Position numbers and translations under genes: made by a program
Part shown: positions 9,652-18,109 of the stretch, piece by piece
Layout: every line of letters begins with the position of its first letter
Position numbering within the stretch: position 1 is the first letter of the stretch
The notes under the pieces: generated by a model
Seen by the model: the letters and a program-made list of their open reading frames with translations, nothing else
What the model was told of the DNA's origin: nothing
Databases searched by the model: none
From: Streptomyces cyaneofuscatus
Lineage (GTDB): Bacteria > Actinomycetota > Actinomycetes > Streptomycetales > Streptomycetaceae
DNA length: 64,000 nt
Direction: 5' to 3'
Assembly (NCBI RefSeq): GCF_000718135.1
Contig: NZ_JOEM01000009.1
Coordinates: 186,001 to 250,000, forward strand

Positions 9652-10104
9652 GTGGTCGACGTCAGGCGTTCGTTCACCGTCGCGTGCCCGCTGGACCGGG
9701 TCGTCGCGTATCTCGCCGATTTCTCCCGGGCGAAGGAGTGGGACCCGGGGACGCAGGAGTGCGACCGGACCGACGGCCCGGCCGGTGCCCCCGTCGTTCA
9801 GGGAGCCACCTGGCACAACGTCTCCGAGTTCCGGGGGCGTCGTACGGAGCTGACGTACCGGCTGGAGGTGAAGGAGCCGGACCGGCTGGTCTTCGTCGGC
9901 ACCAACAAGACGGCGGACTCCACCGACGACCTCACGTTCCGCGCCGAGGGTGAGGGCGCGACCCGGATCACGTACCACGCGCACATCCGCTTCAAGGGCG
10001 TCGCCCGGCTCGCCGACCCGTTCCTGCGGCGGGAGTTCGAGCGGCTCGGCGACGAGATCACCCGGACCATGCCGCGCGCGGTGCTCGCCCACTGCGGGGC
10101 CTGA
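9652..10104 (+). CDS. SRPBCC-family (polyketide cyclase/dehydrase-like) protein
   Basis: 150-residue START-like hydrophobic-pocket protein. It begins VDVRRSFTVACPLDRVVAYLADF, then AKEWDPGT, the classic opening of SRPBCC proteins, and closes with a C-terminal helix (FLRREFERLGDEITRTM). GTG 9652 is preferred over the ATG at 9541 because GAGGAG is five bases upstream and the family motif starts there. The 9409-9651 gap otherwise holds promoter-like AT-rich sequence. Ligand unknown. It ends about 60 bases before the phytochrome gene and may be co-transcribed with it. Confidence 0.75.
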   Translation: MVDVRRSFTVACPLDRVVAYLADFSRAKEWDPGTQECDRTDGPAGAPVVQGATWHNVSEFRGRRTELTYRLEVKEPDRLVFVGTNKTADSTDDLTFRAEGEGATRITYHAHIRFKGVARLADPFLRREFERLGDEITRTMPRAVLAHCGA

Positions 10105-10163
10105 GGCGCCGGGTGGTAGGAAGACGCGAGCGGGGCGACGGGCGGCGGGACGGAGAGAAGGCA

Positions 10164-12581
10164 GTGTCCGACGAGGTACGGGGATCCGACGAGGTGGGCA
10201 GATCCGGTGACGTACGAGGGTCCGACGACGTACGGGGGTGGCTCTCCCCGAAAGCGGTGGCGGCCGAGGCCGGTGTGAGCCAGGAGTTCGACCTCTCCCA
10301 GTGCGTGCGGGAGCCGATCCACCTGCTCGGCGGCGTCCAGTCGTACGGGGCCCTGGTCGCCGCCCGGCTGCACGACGCCGTTGTGGACACGGTGAGCCGG
10401 AACGCGGGCGACGTACTGGGCCGGGCGGCCGGGGAGCTGGTGGGGCGACCGGTCACGGAGCTCGTCGGGGACGAGCAGTGGGCGCTGGCGCGGGAGAGCG
10501 CGGAGGTGGTGGGCGCCGGAGAGGGGACGCCGGACGGGCCCGCCGCCTCCGGTGTGCTGTCCCTCTCGCTGGAGTCGGACGACGGGCGGATGCGGCTCTT
10601 CGACGTGACCGTCCACCGGGTCGCCGAGCTGCTGGTGCTGGAGTTCGAACCACGGGCCGCGGACGGGCCGTTCGTGTTCCGGAACTTCTATCCCCGGGTG
10701 CGGCGCGCCCTGCACCGGCTTCAGGGCGCCACCAACGTCACCGAGTGCTGTGCGGCCGCCGTACGGGAGGTCCAGGCGCTCACCGGGTACGACCGGGTGG
10801 TGGCGTACCGGTTCGACGGCGCCGAAGGACCCGGCCAGGTCATCGCGGAGGTGCGTAACGAGGGGCGGGAGCCGTGGCTGGGGCTGTGGTTCCCGGCCAG
10901 CGACATCCCGCCGCAGGCCCGCCGCCTCTACGCCCGCAACTGGATCCGGGTCATCGGGGACGTGGACGACGCGACGGTGGGGCTGCTGCCGGAGCTGCGG
11001 GAGGGGACCGGGGAGCCGCTGGACCTGTCGGGCTCGATACTCCGTACCGTCTCCGGCTACCACCTGGAGTACCTGCGCAACATCGGTGTGGCCTCGTCCA
11101 TGTCCGTATCGCTGCTGCATGACGGCGAGTTGTGGGGGCTGATCGCCTGCCACGGCGATGAGCCGCGCCGGCTGACCCCCGAAGTGCGGGCGGCCTGCGA
11201 GTTCTTCGGGATCGCGCTGTCCCTGCAACTGGCGGCCGTCGCCGAGCGCGAGCAGGCGGACGAGCTGTCCGGGCGTCGGCGGGCGCTCGCCGCGCTGCTG
11301 GCCCGGCTCAGCTCGCAGGAGCCGGACGCGTTGCTGCGACCTGGCTCCGGAATGGCCGAACTCCTGCGCGCGGACGGTGCGTTGCTCGTACGGGGTGCGG
11401 AGGTGGCGGCGACGGGTGACCCGGTCCCCGCCGCGCTCCCCGGGCTGCTGGAGCGGCTGTCGGGCATGGGTCCGGTGGGCGAGGTGTGGAGCAGCGACCG
11501 GGTGCCGGAGGTGCTGGGGCTCGACGCTGCGGAGGCGGAGGCGCAGGGGGTGCCGGCGGGCCTGCTCTTCCTCCCCTTCAACCGGGACGGCGACCTGCTG
11601 GCGTGGTGGCGCCGTGAGCAGCCCGCGCCCCGGGAGTGGGCGGCCGATCCGGCGCGCCCGGTGCGGACGGGGCCGGGCGGTGAGCGGCTGACCCCGCGCG
11701 GTTCCGCCGCCGTCCACCGGGCGACCGTACGCGGACGGAGCATGCCGTGGAGTCCCGCGCAGCGCGTCGTGGCCGGGGAGCTGTGGCGGGAGATGTCGGG
11801 CCTGCTCAGCCGTCAGATGGCGGAGCTGGAGGCGCGGAACACCGAGCTCGCCCGGACCAACGAGGACCTGGACTCCTTCGCCCACGCGGCGGCCCACGAC
11901 CTGAAGGAGCCGTTGCGGGGGATCTCGAACGCGGCCGCCTTCATCGTCGAGGACGCCGGTGCCGTACTGGACGCCACCTCACTGCGCCGTCTGACCACCG
12001 TACGCCGGCTCGCGGAGCGCATGGACGGGCTGCTGGATTCCCTGCTGCACTTCTCGCGCCTGGGCCAAGTGGGGCTGGAGCGGGAGGAGTTGTCGTTGGA
12101 CGAGGTGGTGGACGACGCGCTGCTCGTGGCCGGGGGCCGGCTGGCGGAGCAGGGGGTGACGGTGGTGCGCCCGGCCCCGCTGCCCCGGGTGCGGGCGGAC
12201 CGAGAGCGGCTGCGCGAGGTGCTGGAGAACCTGTTCGTCAACGCGGCCAAGTACGCGGCGGACGAGGGGACGGGGGAGCGGCGGGTCTGGGTGGAGGCGG
12301 TGCCGGTGGCGGAGCCGGGCGGAGGTGAGGCGGTCGCCGTCGTCGTACGGGACAACGGCATCGGCATCCCGCCGGGCCAGCACGAGGACGTCCTCCAGCT
12401 GTTCCGCCGGCTGCACCGCCGCGAGGAGCGGGGCGGCGGCTCGGGCGTGGGCCTCGCCGTGGTCAAGCGGATCGTGGAGCGTCACGGGGGGCGGCTGTGG
12501 CTGGAGAGCCCGGTGGCGGCGCCGGGTGGTGGGCCGGGGACGGCGGTGTGGTTCACGCTGGGCGCCACGGACATCCCCTAG
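10164..12581 (+). CDS. Bacteriophytochrome sensor histidine kinase
   Basis: 805-residue red/far-red light sensor kinase. N-terminal PAS domain with CVREPIHLLGGVQSYG: Cys47 is at the position of the biliverdin-binding Cys of bacteriophytochromes. The GAF domain has PASDIPPQARRLY (244-256) and SGYHLEYLRN with His300. The usual CHH near the end of GAF is CHG here (Cys329-His330-Gly331). The PHY region ends in LTPRGS and RGRSMPWSP. The kinase core has HDLKEPLR (phosphoacceptor His578), an N-box near 689, DNGIGIP and a GSGVGLAVV glycine loop. GTG 10164 has GGAG upstream. The first 30 residues are SDEVRG-type repeats. The probable partner is the convergent response regulator. Confidence 0.9.
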   Translation: MSDEVRGSDEVGRSGDVRGSDDVRGWLSPKAVAAEAGVSQEFDLSQCVREPIHLLGGVQSYGALVAARLHDAVVDTVSRNAGDVLGRAAGELVGRPVTELVGDEQWALARESAEVVGAGEGTPDGPAASGVLSLSLESDDGRMRLFDVTVHRVAELLVLEFEPRAADGPFVFRNFYPRVRRALHRLQGATNVTECCAAAVREVQALTGYDRVVAYRFDGAEGPGQVIAEVRNEGREPWLGLWFPASDIPPQARRLYARNWIRVIGDVDDATVGLLPELREGTGEPLDLSGSILRTVSGYHLEYLRNIGVASSMSVSLLHDGELWGLIACHGDEPRRLTPEVRAACEFFGIALSLQLAAVAEREQADELSGRRRALAALLARLSSQEPDALLRPGSGMAELLRADGALLVRGAEVAATGDPVPAALPGLLERLSGMGPVGEVWSSDRVPEVLGLDAAEAEAQGVPAGLLFLPFNRDGDLLAWWRREQPAPREWAADPARPVRTGPGGERLTPRGSAAVHRATVRGRSMPWSPAQRVVAGELWREMSGLLSRQMAELEARNTELARTNEDLDSFAHAAAHDLKEPLRGISNAAAFIVEDAGAVLDATSLRRLTTVRRLAERMDGLLDSLLHFSRLGQVGLEREELSLDEVVDDALLVAGGRLAEQGVTVVRPAPLPRVRADRERLREVLENLFVNAAKYAADEGTGERRVWVEAVPVAEPGGGEAVAVVVRDNGIGIPPGQHEDVLQLFRRLHRREERGGGSGVGLAVVKRIVERHGGRLWLESPVAAPGGGPGTAVWFTLGATDIP

Positions 12582-12611
12582 GCACCCGGGGCCCGGGAGC
12601 CTAGGGGATGT
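12571..12611. terminator. Large bidirectional terminator overlapping a stop codon
   Basis: Two 20-base arms (12571-12590 and 12592-12611) are complementary with a single A/A mismatch and share one central base. The left arm includes the last codons and TAG stop of the phytochrome gene. The right arm ends five bases before the stop of the response regulator. It fills the whole convergent junction. Confidence 0.8.
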
Positions 12612-12615
12612 CCGG

Positions 12616-13023
12616 CTACGCCTTCTGCGCCATCCAGAAGTCGACCGCGCCCCGCAGAACCGTCTGGAACAGCTCGAAGTTGACGGGCTTGTAGATGTAG
12701 CTGTCGGCGCCCGCCGCGTAGCACGCGTCCTCCTCCGCCGAGGAGGTGGACGAGGTGAAGACCACCACGGTCAGCGAGGCGCACGCGGGCTGCGCGCGCA
12801 GGTTCGACAGGAGCGCCAGACCGTTCATGCCCGGCATGTTGAGGTCGAGCAGCACCAGGTCCGGCGTGGGGGCGGCCGGGTCGAGGAGGCGCGGCACCAC
12901 GGCGTCGCTGCGCGGGGCGAACTCCACGTGCAGGGAGGGGTGGGAGCGGGACAGGGCGCGCTGGATGGCCTCGGTGTCCTCCTCCGAGTCCTCCACGACG
13001 AGGATCAGTCCGTCGCGGTTCAT
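12616..13023 (-). CDS. Single-domain response regulator (Rcp1-like)
   Basis: 135-residue receiver domain with no output domain. Acidic pocket in ILVVEDSEEDTE, phosphoacceptor Asp60 in LVLLDLNMPGMNG, then VVVFTSSTSS and ADSYIYKPVNF with the conserved Thr/Ser and Lys. The inserted residues and the KPVNF ending match the Rcp1 group that pairs with phytochrome kinases. It is convergent with the bacteriophytochrome and 34 bases downstream of the GAF/SpoIIE phosphatase on the same strand. A phosphorelay phytochrome - receiver - phosphatase is plausible but inferred. Confidence 0.9.
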   Translation of the reverse strand: MNRDGLILVVEDSEEDTEAIQRALSRSHPSLHVEFAPRSDAVVPRLLDPAAPTPDLVLLDLNMPGMNGLALLSNLRAQPACASLTVVVFTSSTSSAEEDACYAAGADSYIYKPVNFELFQTVLRGAVDFWMAQKA

Positions 13024-13057
13024 CGGGGCCCCGTCTGTCCGCCGGTTCGGATGGTCA

Positions 13058-14923
13058 TCATCGAAGGGCCGCCTGTTCGATCCGGGGGGCACGGGGGAGC
13101 AGGTCCGCGTCCGGCGGAACACCGGTCCAGCGGGCCACGAGCAGGGCGATGTCGTCCTGCCCGGAGTCGCGGAACGTCTCGGCCTGCTGCGCCAGGCTCT
13201 CCGCGATGTGTGCGGCGCCGGAACCGCGCAGGGCGGAGAGCCGCGCGGGCAGGACGCTCTCGAAGAACGCACCGCCGGCCTCACGGGACTCGGTGAGCCC
13301 GTCGGTGAACAGCACCAGGGTGTCGTCCGGGGCGATCAGTTCCTCGTGGCTCTCGTACGAGACGTCGTCCAGGACACCGAGGAGCAGGCCGCCGGAGAGC
13401 ACTTCGGAGACCGTGCCGTCGCTGCGGAGCACCAGGGGCGGGGGGTGTCCCGCGCTGCACGTGCTGAGCAGGGCCGTGCCGTCGGGCCGGGGCGTCAGTG
13501 TGGCGACGACGGCGGTGAGGAAGCGGCTCGCCCGTTCCTGGCGCAGGGCCCGGTTGAGCCGGCTGAGGGCGGTGCCCGGGTCGTTGCCCTCCTCCAGCAG
13601 GGTGCGCAGGGTGTGGCGGGCCAGGCCGGTGAGGGCCGCCGCCTCGGCGCCGCGTCCGCAGACGTCGCCGATCAGCAGGGCGATGGATCCGTCGGGCCGG
13701 GGTACGGCGTCGTAGAAGTCGCCGCCCACGTCGAGCATGGGGTCGCCGACCGCGTAACTCGCCGAGAGGTCCCACTGGACGCTCTCGGGGAGCTGCGAGG
13801 GGAGCAGGTGCTCCTGGAGCGAGAGGACGGCGGTGCGGCGGAGCTCGTAGAGCAGGGCGTTGTCGATGGCGAGCGCGGCGCGGGTGGCGAGGCTGCGGAG
13901 GAAGGCGCTGTCCGGCAGCCGGGCCTCGGGCCGCTGATAGACGAAGGTGATGCTGCCGACGACGCGGCCCCGGGCGCGGAGGGTGCTGATGCTGACGACG
14001 GTGGGGTGGGGGCCGTCCCCGGCCGGTCTCGCGCCGGCGGCGGTGGTATTCGCGCCACCGTTCGCACTACCGTTCGCGCCACCGTCCGTGCCGCCGGCTT
14101 CGGCGAAGGGCGAGCCCTCCAGCGCGGCGCCGCTCAGGAACACCGTGTCCTCGTCCTCGCCCCGGCGCGCGAGCAGCGCGGCCAGCCACGGGTCGTGGCG
14201 GCCGGCCTCCTCCAGCGCGCGCTGCTGCTGGACGGCGACATGCGTGGCGGCGACGAACTCCGGCCCCTCGCTGCGCAGCAGGTGGACGAGGGCGCCGTCG
14301 GCGACGGCCGGTACGGCGATCCGGGCCACCCGGCGCAGGGTGTCCTCCACGTCCAGGGACGAGTCCATCTGGAGCGAGGCTTCGGCGAGCAGCGCGTCGT
14401 CGGAGGCCCGGCGGGCCTCGCGGCCGCGCTGGAGGATGCCGGTGTGGCAGGCGACGATGACGTCGACGGCCTGCGTCAGCCGGCTCTCGACGACGCTCAG
14501 GTCCGCCGTTCCGTCCACGGCGAGGGCCAGTGCCGCCCAGCCGCGCTGGTCCAGCCGGAAGGTGCAGGCCACGACGGAGGCCCCCGGCGCCTGCCGCAGG
14601 AACTCCGCCTCCGGCCACATCGAGTCGTCCATCCCGTCCACGGCGGACCGGGTCACCACGGGTTCGCCGCCCGGCTCCCGTACGGCCGCTCCGGGCATCG
14701 ACCGCGTGGTGGCGACGATCACCGGGGTGTCGCTCCCGGCGCTCAGCGCACGCATGTACCGCAGGACGTGCTTCCCGTCCCACCGCGTGCCCACCACGAG
14801 GTGGACCCCCGGGGTGGCGAGGAGCGGCGCGTAGACGTCGTCCGCGAGCGCCGCGACCTCCTCGGCCCGCGAGGCGGCCTGCCAGAGCCGGTGCAGCGCA
14901 CTGGACCAGGTGTCGTCGACCAT
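13058..14923 (-). CDS. GAF-domain SpoIIE-type PP2C serine phosphatase
   Basis: 621-residue regulatory phosphatase. Residues about 1-190 form an uncharacterised sensor region that includes a MEDS/DICT-like stretch with conserved Trp. A GAF-like domain covers about 195-370. The C-terminal SpoIIE/PP2C domain (about 380-605) has metal-binding motifs GGDFYDAVP, IGDVCGRGAEAA, CSAGHPPPLVL, LVLFTDGLTES and GQDDIALLVAR. Such proteins usually dephosphorylate anti-sigma-factor antagonists. ATG 14923 has GGAGG eight bases upstream. A 12-bp DNA repeat near 14046-14095 gives an Asn/Gly/Ala-rich linker. It is upstream of and probably co-transcribed with the response regulator. Confidence 0.88.
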   Translation of the reverse strand: MVDDTWSSALHRLWQAASRAEEVAALADDVYAPLLATPGVHLVVGTRWDGKHVLRYMRALSAGSDTPVIVATTRSMPGAAVREPGGEPVVTRSAVDGMDDSMWPEAEFLRQAPGASVVACTFRLDQRGWAALALAVDGTADLSVVESRLTQAVDVIVACHTGILQRGREARRASDDALLAEASLQMDSSLDVEDTLRRVARIAVPAVADGALVHLLRSEGPEFVAATHVAVQQQRALEEAGRHDPWLAALLARRGEDEDTVFLSGAALEGSPFAEAGGTDGGANGSANGGANTTAAGARPAGDGPHPTVVSISTLRARGRVVGSITFVYQRPEARLPDSAFLRSLATRAALAIDNALLYELRRTAVLSLQEHLLPSQLPESVQWDLSASYAVGDPMLDVGGDFYDAVPRPDGSIALLIGDVCGRGAEAAALTGLARHTLRTLLEEGNDPGTALSRLNRALRQERASRFLTAVVATLTPRPDGTALLSTCSAGHPPPLVLRSDGTVSEVLSGGLLLGVLDDVSYESHEELIAPDDTLVLFTDGLTESREAGGAFFESVLPARLSALRGSGAAHIAESLAQQAETFRDSGQDDIALLVARWTGVPPDADLLPRAPRIEQAALR

Positions 14924-15133
14924 GTCCCCGCCCTCCGGTTCCGTCCGAGGCCTCGTCCCCGGTCCTCGGCCAGTATGACCGGCGGGCCGGAATTCATGCC
15001 GTGGGAGAGGTCACGGGCGGGCGAGCTGTCCTGCGCGCGGCCACTCGTTCGTGGGACGCTGGGAGAAGCGGCGTACGGCCGCCAAGCCTCCGATCTAGCT
15101 TTCTCGGCGAGGCCACTGAAGAAGGGACCCGCG

Positions 15134-15751
15134 ATGACCGCAGCGTTCGTCGAGAACAGTCACGCACCGGGTGCGCGCGCGTGGGACTACCTGCTCCAGA
15201 CATGGCGAGAACTGGACGTGCCCGAGGGGTGGCGCGCCGAGATCGACGAGGGGCAGATCGTCTTGGTACCGCCGCCGCACGCGCATCACAACGGCATCGC
15301 TGCGAAGGTGCAGCGCAGTCTCTACGCGACATTGCCCGACGATCTGGAGGTCTACCAGACGCTCGGCATCCACGTCGCACCGCTCGGCAAGCTGTACGTC
15401 CCCGACCTCGTGGTCATGCCGACCGAGCTGATCGACGCCGCCGACCCGGAGACCAGCGACCCCCTCGACGCCGCCGAGGCGCTGCTCGTCGTCGAGATCA
15501 CGTCGAGGGGCAACGCGCGCGAGGACCGGACCAAGAAGTACCGCGCCTACGCCCGCGCGGGCGTTCCGATGTACCTGCTGATCGACCGCTTCGACACCCG
15601 CGGCCCGATGTCCACGCTGTTCACGGAGCCGAACGACGACGGCACGTTCAAGCACACGGACGCGGCGCCGTTCGGCAAGCCGCTGGCCCTCCCGGCACCC
15701 TTCGACGTGTCGCTCCCGACGGGGGAGTTCCCGGGAGCTGTCGCCCCGTAG
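15134..15751 (+). CDS. Uma2 family (DUF820) PD-(D/E)XK nuclease-like protein
   Basis: 205-residue restriction-endonuclease-fold protein. Uma2 features: EIDEGQIVLVPPPHAHHNGIAAKV, then KLYVPDLVVMP (metal-binding Asp), LLVVEITSRGN (Glu) and DRTKKYRAYARAGVPMYLLID (Lys/Tyr helix). ATG 15134 follows GAAGGGA at a good distance. Many Streptomyces genomes carry dozens of such genes; their substrates are unknown. It is transcribed alone from the 14924-15133 gap, where no clear promoter boxes were identified. Confidence 0.85.
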   Translation: MTAAFVENSHAPGARAWDYLLQTWRELDVPEGWRAEIDEGQIVLVPPPHAHHNGIAAKVQRSLYATLPDDLEVYQTLGIHVAPLGKLYVPDLVVMPTELIDAADPETSDPLDAAEALLVVEITSRGNAREDRTKKYRAYARAGVPMYLLIDRFDTRGPMSTLFTEPNDDGTFKHTDAAPFGKPLALPAPFDVSLPTGEFPGAVAP

Positions 15752-15797
15752 GCGTACGGGGCCCGCCCCCCGCCCTTCTCCCGCAGGCTCCCGCAGG

Positions 15798-16337
15798 TCA
15801 ACCCGCCGACGGGCCCCCGGGGTCGCCCTCCCGGCCACCCTCGCTCCGCTCGGCGATGTAGCCGTCCATGCTCCGGCTCAGGTCGCCGAGCAGGGCCTCG
15901 AAGCCGGCCAGGACCTCGGGCGGGTGCCCGGCCATGACGGCGTCCAGGCGGACGCCCAGGGGGCGGAAGAACTCGTCCGCGCGCTCCTGGACGTACGCGC
16001 TGCTGCGCAGCGTGATGACCCGCCGGTCGGTGTGTTCCCGGCTGCGGATGATGTGACCCGCCTGTTCGAGGCGGTTCAGCAAGGCGGTCGTCGCGCTCGG
16101 GGAGAGCAGGATCCGCTCGCTGAGGCGGGCCGGGGAGAGTGGGGTGCCCCGTTCCTCCGCCGCCGCGACCTCCAGCAGGGCGGCCGCGTCGGTGGAGTGC
16201 AGGCCCAGCCAGTCGGCGAAGAGGCGGCTCAGCTCGGTGAACTGGCCGCCGTAGGCCCGGAGCCCTTCGATCAGCCGCTCCCGCTGCGCCGCCACACCGC
16301 TGTGTGCCGATTCCTCCACGGCCAACGCCAACGCCAC
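15798..16337 (-). CDS. MarR-family transcriptional regulator
   Basis: 179-residue winged-helix regulator. The DNA-binding region reads LSPARLSERILLSPSATTALL then NRLEQAGHIIRSREHTDRR (recognition helix and wing, near residues 75-120). It is divergent from the MFS efflux gene, the usual MarR arrangement. The longest reading starts at a TTG (16400) inside the efflux promoter. GTG 16337, preceded by GGAGG, is the better start. It probably binds the inverted repeat at 16425-16443 and is released by a drug-like ligand. Confidence 0.85.
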   Translation of the reverse strand: MALALAVEESAHSGVAAQRERLIEGLRAYGGQFTELSRLFADWLGLHSTDAAALLEVAAAEERGTPLSPARLSERILLSPSATTALLNRLEQAGHIIRSREHTDRRVITLRSSAYVQERADEFFRPLGVRLDAVMAGHPPEVLAGFEALLGDLSRSMDGYIAERSEGGREGDPGGPSAG

Positions 16338-16393
16338 CCTTCCTCCGGGATCGACCCCCGTGACTGCCACGGTCCGCACCACACCCACGGCCT

Positions 16394-16422
16394 TTGACAA
16401 CCTATCGCCCCCAGCTTACTTT
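16394..16422 (+). promoter_or_regulatory. Promoter of the MFS efflux gene
   Basis: A consensus -35 TTGACA (16394-16399), a 17-base spacer and a -10 TACTTT (16417-16422) predict a start near 16429. This falls inside the MarR-type inverted repeat and rules out ATG 16440 as a likely translation start. Confidence 0.75.
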
Positions 16423-16424
16423 CT

Positions 16425-16443
16425 TCATGGAACTATTCCATGA
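16425..16443. promoter_or_regulatory. MarR-type operator, TCATGGAA-N3-TTCCATGA
   Basis: A perfect 8-bp inverted repeat with a 3-bp centre covers the predicted transcript start of the efflux gene. An overlapping second dyad, TTCCATGATGGAA (16436-16448), shares one arm. It is the probable binding site of the divergent MarR protein. Confidence 0.75.
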
Positions 16444-16457
16444 TGGAAGGAATTGTT

Positions 16458-18083
16458 GTGCGTGAACCGTCCGCCACCCGCCGGTGGCTCGGCCTGATCG
16501 CGATCGCGTTGGGGGTGGCACTGATCGTGGTGGACACCACGATCGTGAACGTGATCGTCCCCTCGGTCATCGAGGACCTGGACGCCACCTCCGTCCAGGC
16601 GCAGTGGATCCAGGAGTCGTACGCGATCGTCTTCGCGGCGCTGCTCCTGCTCACCGGCCGGCTGGCCGACATCTTCGGGGCCCGCCGGATCTTCCTGAGC
16701 GGTGTCGTCGTCTTCGGGGCGACCAGCGTGCTGGCCGGTCTCGCGCCCGACAGTGGGCTGCTGATCCTGGCCCGCTTCCTCCAGGGCGCCGGAGCGGCGA
16801 TGCTGCTGCCGACCTCGCTCTCGCTGCTGAAGGCGACCTTCACCGGCAAGGCGCGCGGCCAGGCGTTCGCGGTGTGGGGGTCGACCATCGGCGCCGCCGC
16901 CGCGCTCGGCCCGCTGCTGGGCGGCTGGCTCGCCGAGCACGTCTCGTGGCGCTGGGCCTTCGGCATCAACGTGCCGCTGTCCGTGCTGGTCGGGGCCGGG
17001 GTGCTGCTGTACATGGCGCCCTCGCCCCGGGCCCGGGGCCGTATCGACGTGCCCGGAGCGCTGCTCTCCGTCGCGGCTCTCGGGCTGCTCGCCTTCGGGC
17101 TGGTCGAGGGGCGTACGTACGGCTGGATCACCACCGTGCACCCGCTGGAGGTCCTCGGCCTCACCTGGTCCGGTGGCCCCTCGCCCGTCCTGGTGGCGCT
17201 CGTCCTCTCGGCGGTCAGCCTCTTCGCGTTCGTACGGCGGCAGATCGTCCTCGGCCGGGCCGGTGACCCGGACCGGGTGCTGATGGACGTGAGCCTGTTC
17301 TCCATCGCCTCGTTCCGGAGCGGCAACATTGCCACGCTGATCATCGGCATCGGCGAGTTCGGCGTCGTCGCGATCCTGCCGCTCTGGCTCCAGTTCACCC
17401 TCGGCTACAGCGCCCTCCAGGCCGGACTGGCCCTGGTCCCCGTGGCCATCGGCTCCTTCGTCGCCAGCGGCGCCAGCTTCGGCATGGCCGCCAAGGTGGC
17501 CCCGCTCGGCCAGCTGCGCGTCGGACTCGCGCTGGAGGTCGTGGGGCTCGCCGGGATCGGGCTGATCGCCGCCCCGGACAGCTCCTGGTGGTCCGTCTCC
17601 CTGGTGCTCTTCCTGTACGGGATCGGCGTCGGCTTCGCGACCGCGCAGGTCACCAACGTCGTCCTCAACGACGTTCCTGAGGCCAGCTCCGGGCAGGCGT
17701 CCGGGGTGCAGAGCGCCTTCCGCCAGCTCGGCTCCGCGCTCGGGATCGCCGCTCTGACCACGGTGTTCTTCACGACGCTCAGCACCCGGCTGAACGACCG
17801 CCTCACCGGCGGCGGCCTGCCCGCGGGCGAGGCGGACCGGCTCACCGGGGCCGTCACCGACAGCGCGGGGGCCGCGATCGGCCCCCTGGCCGCGAACCCG
17901 CAGACGGCCTCCGTCGCGGACGCGGCCCGGGCGGCGATGACGGACGGCGTCGTCCTCGGCGGATACGTGGCCGCCGGGTTCGTCCTGTTGGGGCTGATCG
18001 CGTCGTTCCTCATCCCGTCCGCTCCGGCGGCGGACGGGGACGCTTCGGGCCCTGCGCGGGAAGCGGAACCGGCGTTGCACTGA
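16458..18083 (+). CDS. MFS drug efflux transporter (DHA2/EmrB-QacA family)
   Basis: 541-residue, 14-helix proton-coupled exporter. Family motifs: IVVDTTIVNVIVPSVIEDL in helix 1 (motif D1), GRLADIFGARRIFL (motif A), ARFLQGAGAAMLLPTSL, and WRWAFGINVP (motif C region). The start is GTG 16458: GGAAGGA sits six bases upstream and the predicted transcript begins near 16429. The short cytoplasmic tail is Ala/Asp/Glu-rich. Regulated by the divergent MarR protein. The substrate cannot be predicted. Confidence 0.9.
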   Translation: MREPSATRRWLGLIAIALGVALIVVDTTIVNVIVPSVIEDLDATSVQAQWIQESYAIVFAALLLLTGRLADIFGARRIFLSGVVVFGATSVLAGLAPDSGLLILARFLQGAGAAMLLPTSLSLLKATFTGKARGQAFAVWGSTIGAAAALGPLLGGWLAEHVSWRWAFGINVPLSVLVGAGVLLYMAPSPRARGRIDVPGALLSVAALGLLAFGLVEGRTYGWITTVHPLEVLGLTWSGGPSPVLVALVLSAVSLFAFVRRQIVLGRAGDPDRVLMDVSLFSIASFRSGNIATLIIGIGEFGVVAILPLWLQFTLGYSALQAGLALVPVAIGSFVASGASFGMAAKVAPLGQLRVGLALEVVGLAGIGLIAAPDSSWWSVSLVLFLYGIGVGFATAQVTNVVLNDVPEASSGQASGVQSAFRQLGSALGIAALTTVFFTTLSTRLNDRLTGGGLPAGEADRLTGAVTDSAGAAIGPLAANPQTASVADAARAAMTDGVVLGGYVAAGFVLLGLIASFLIPSAPAADGDASGPAREAEPALH

Positions 18084-18109
18084 CGACGGAACCCCGGCCG
18101 CCTCCTCCC

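Noticed and set aside
16338..16457. Longer starts for the MarR gene (TTG 16400) and MFS gene (ATG 16440)
   Set aside because: Both would translate through the predicted promoter and operator; better Shine-Dalgarno sites lie at 16337 and 16458.
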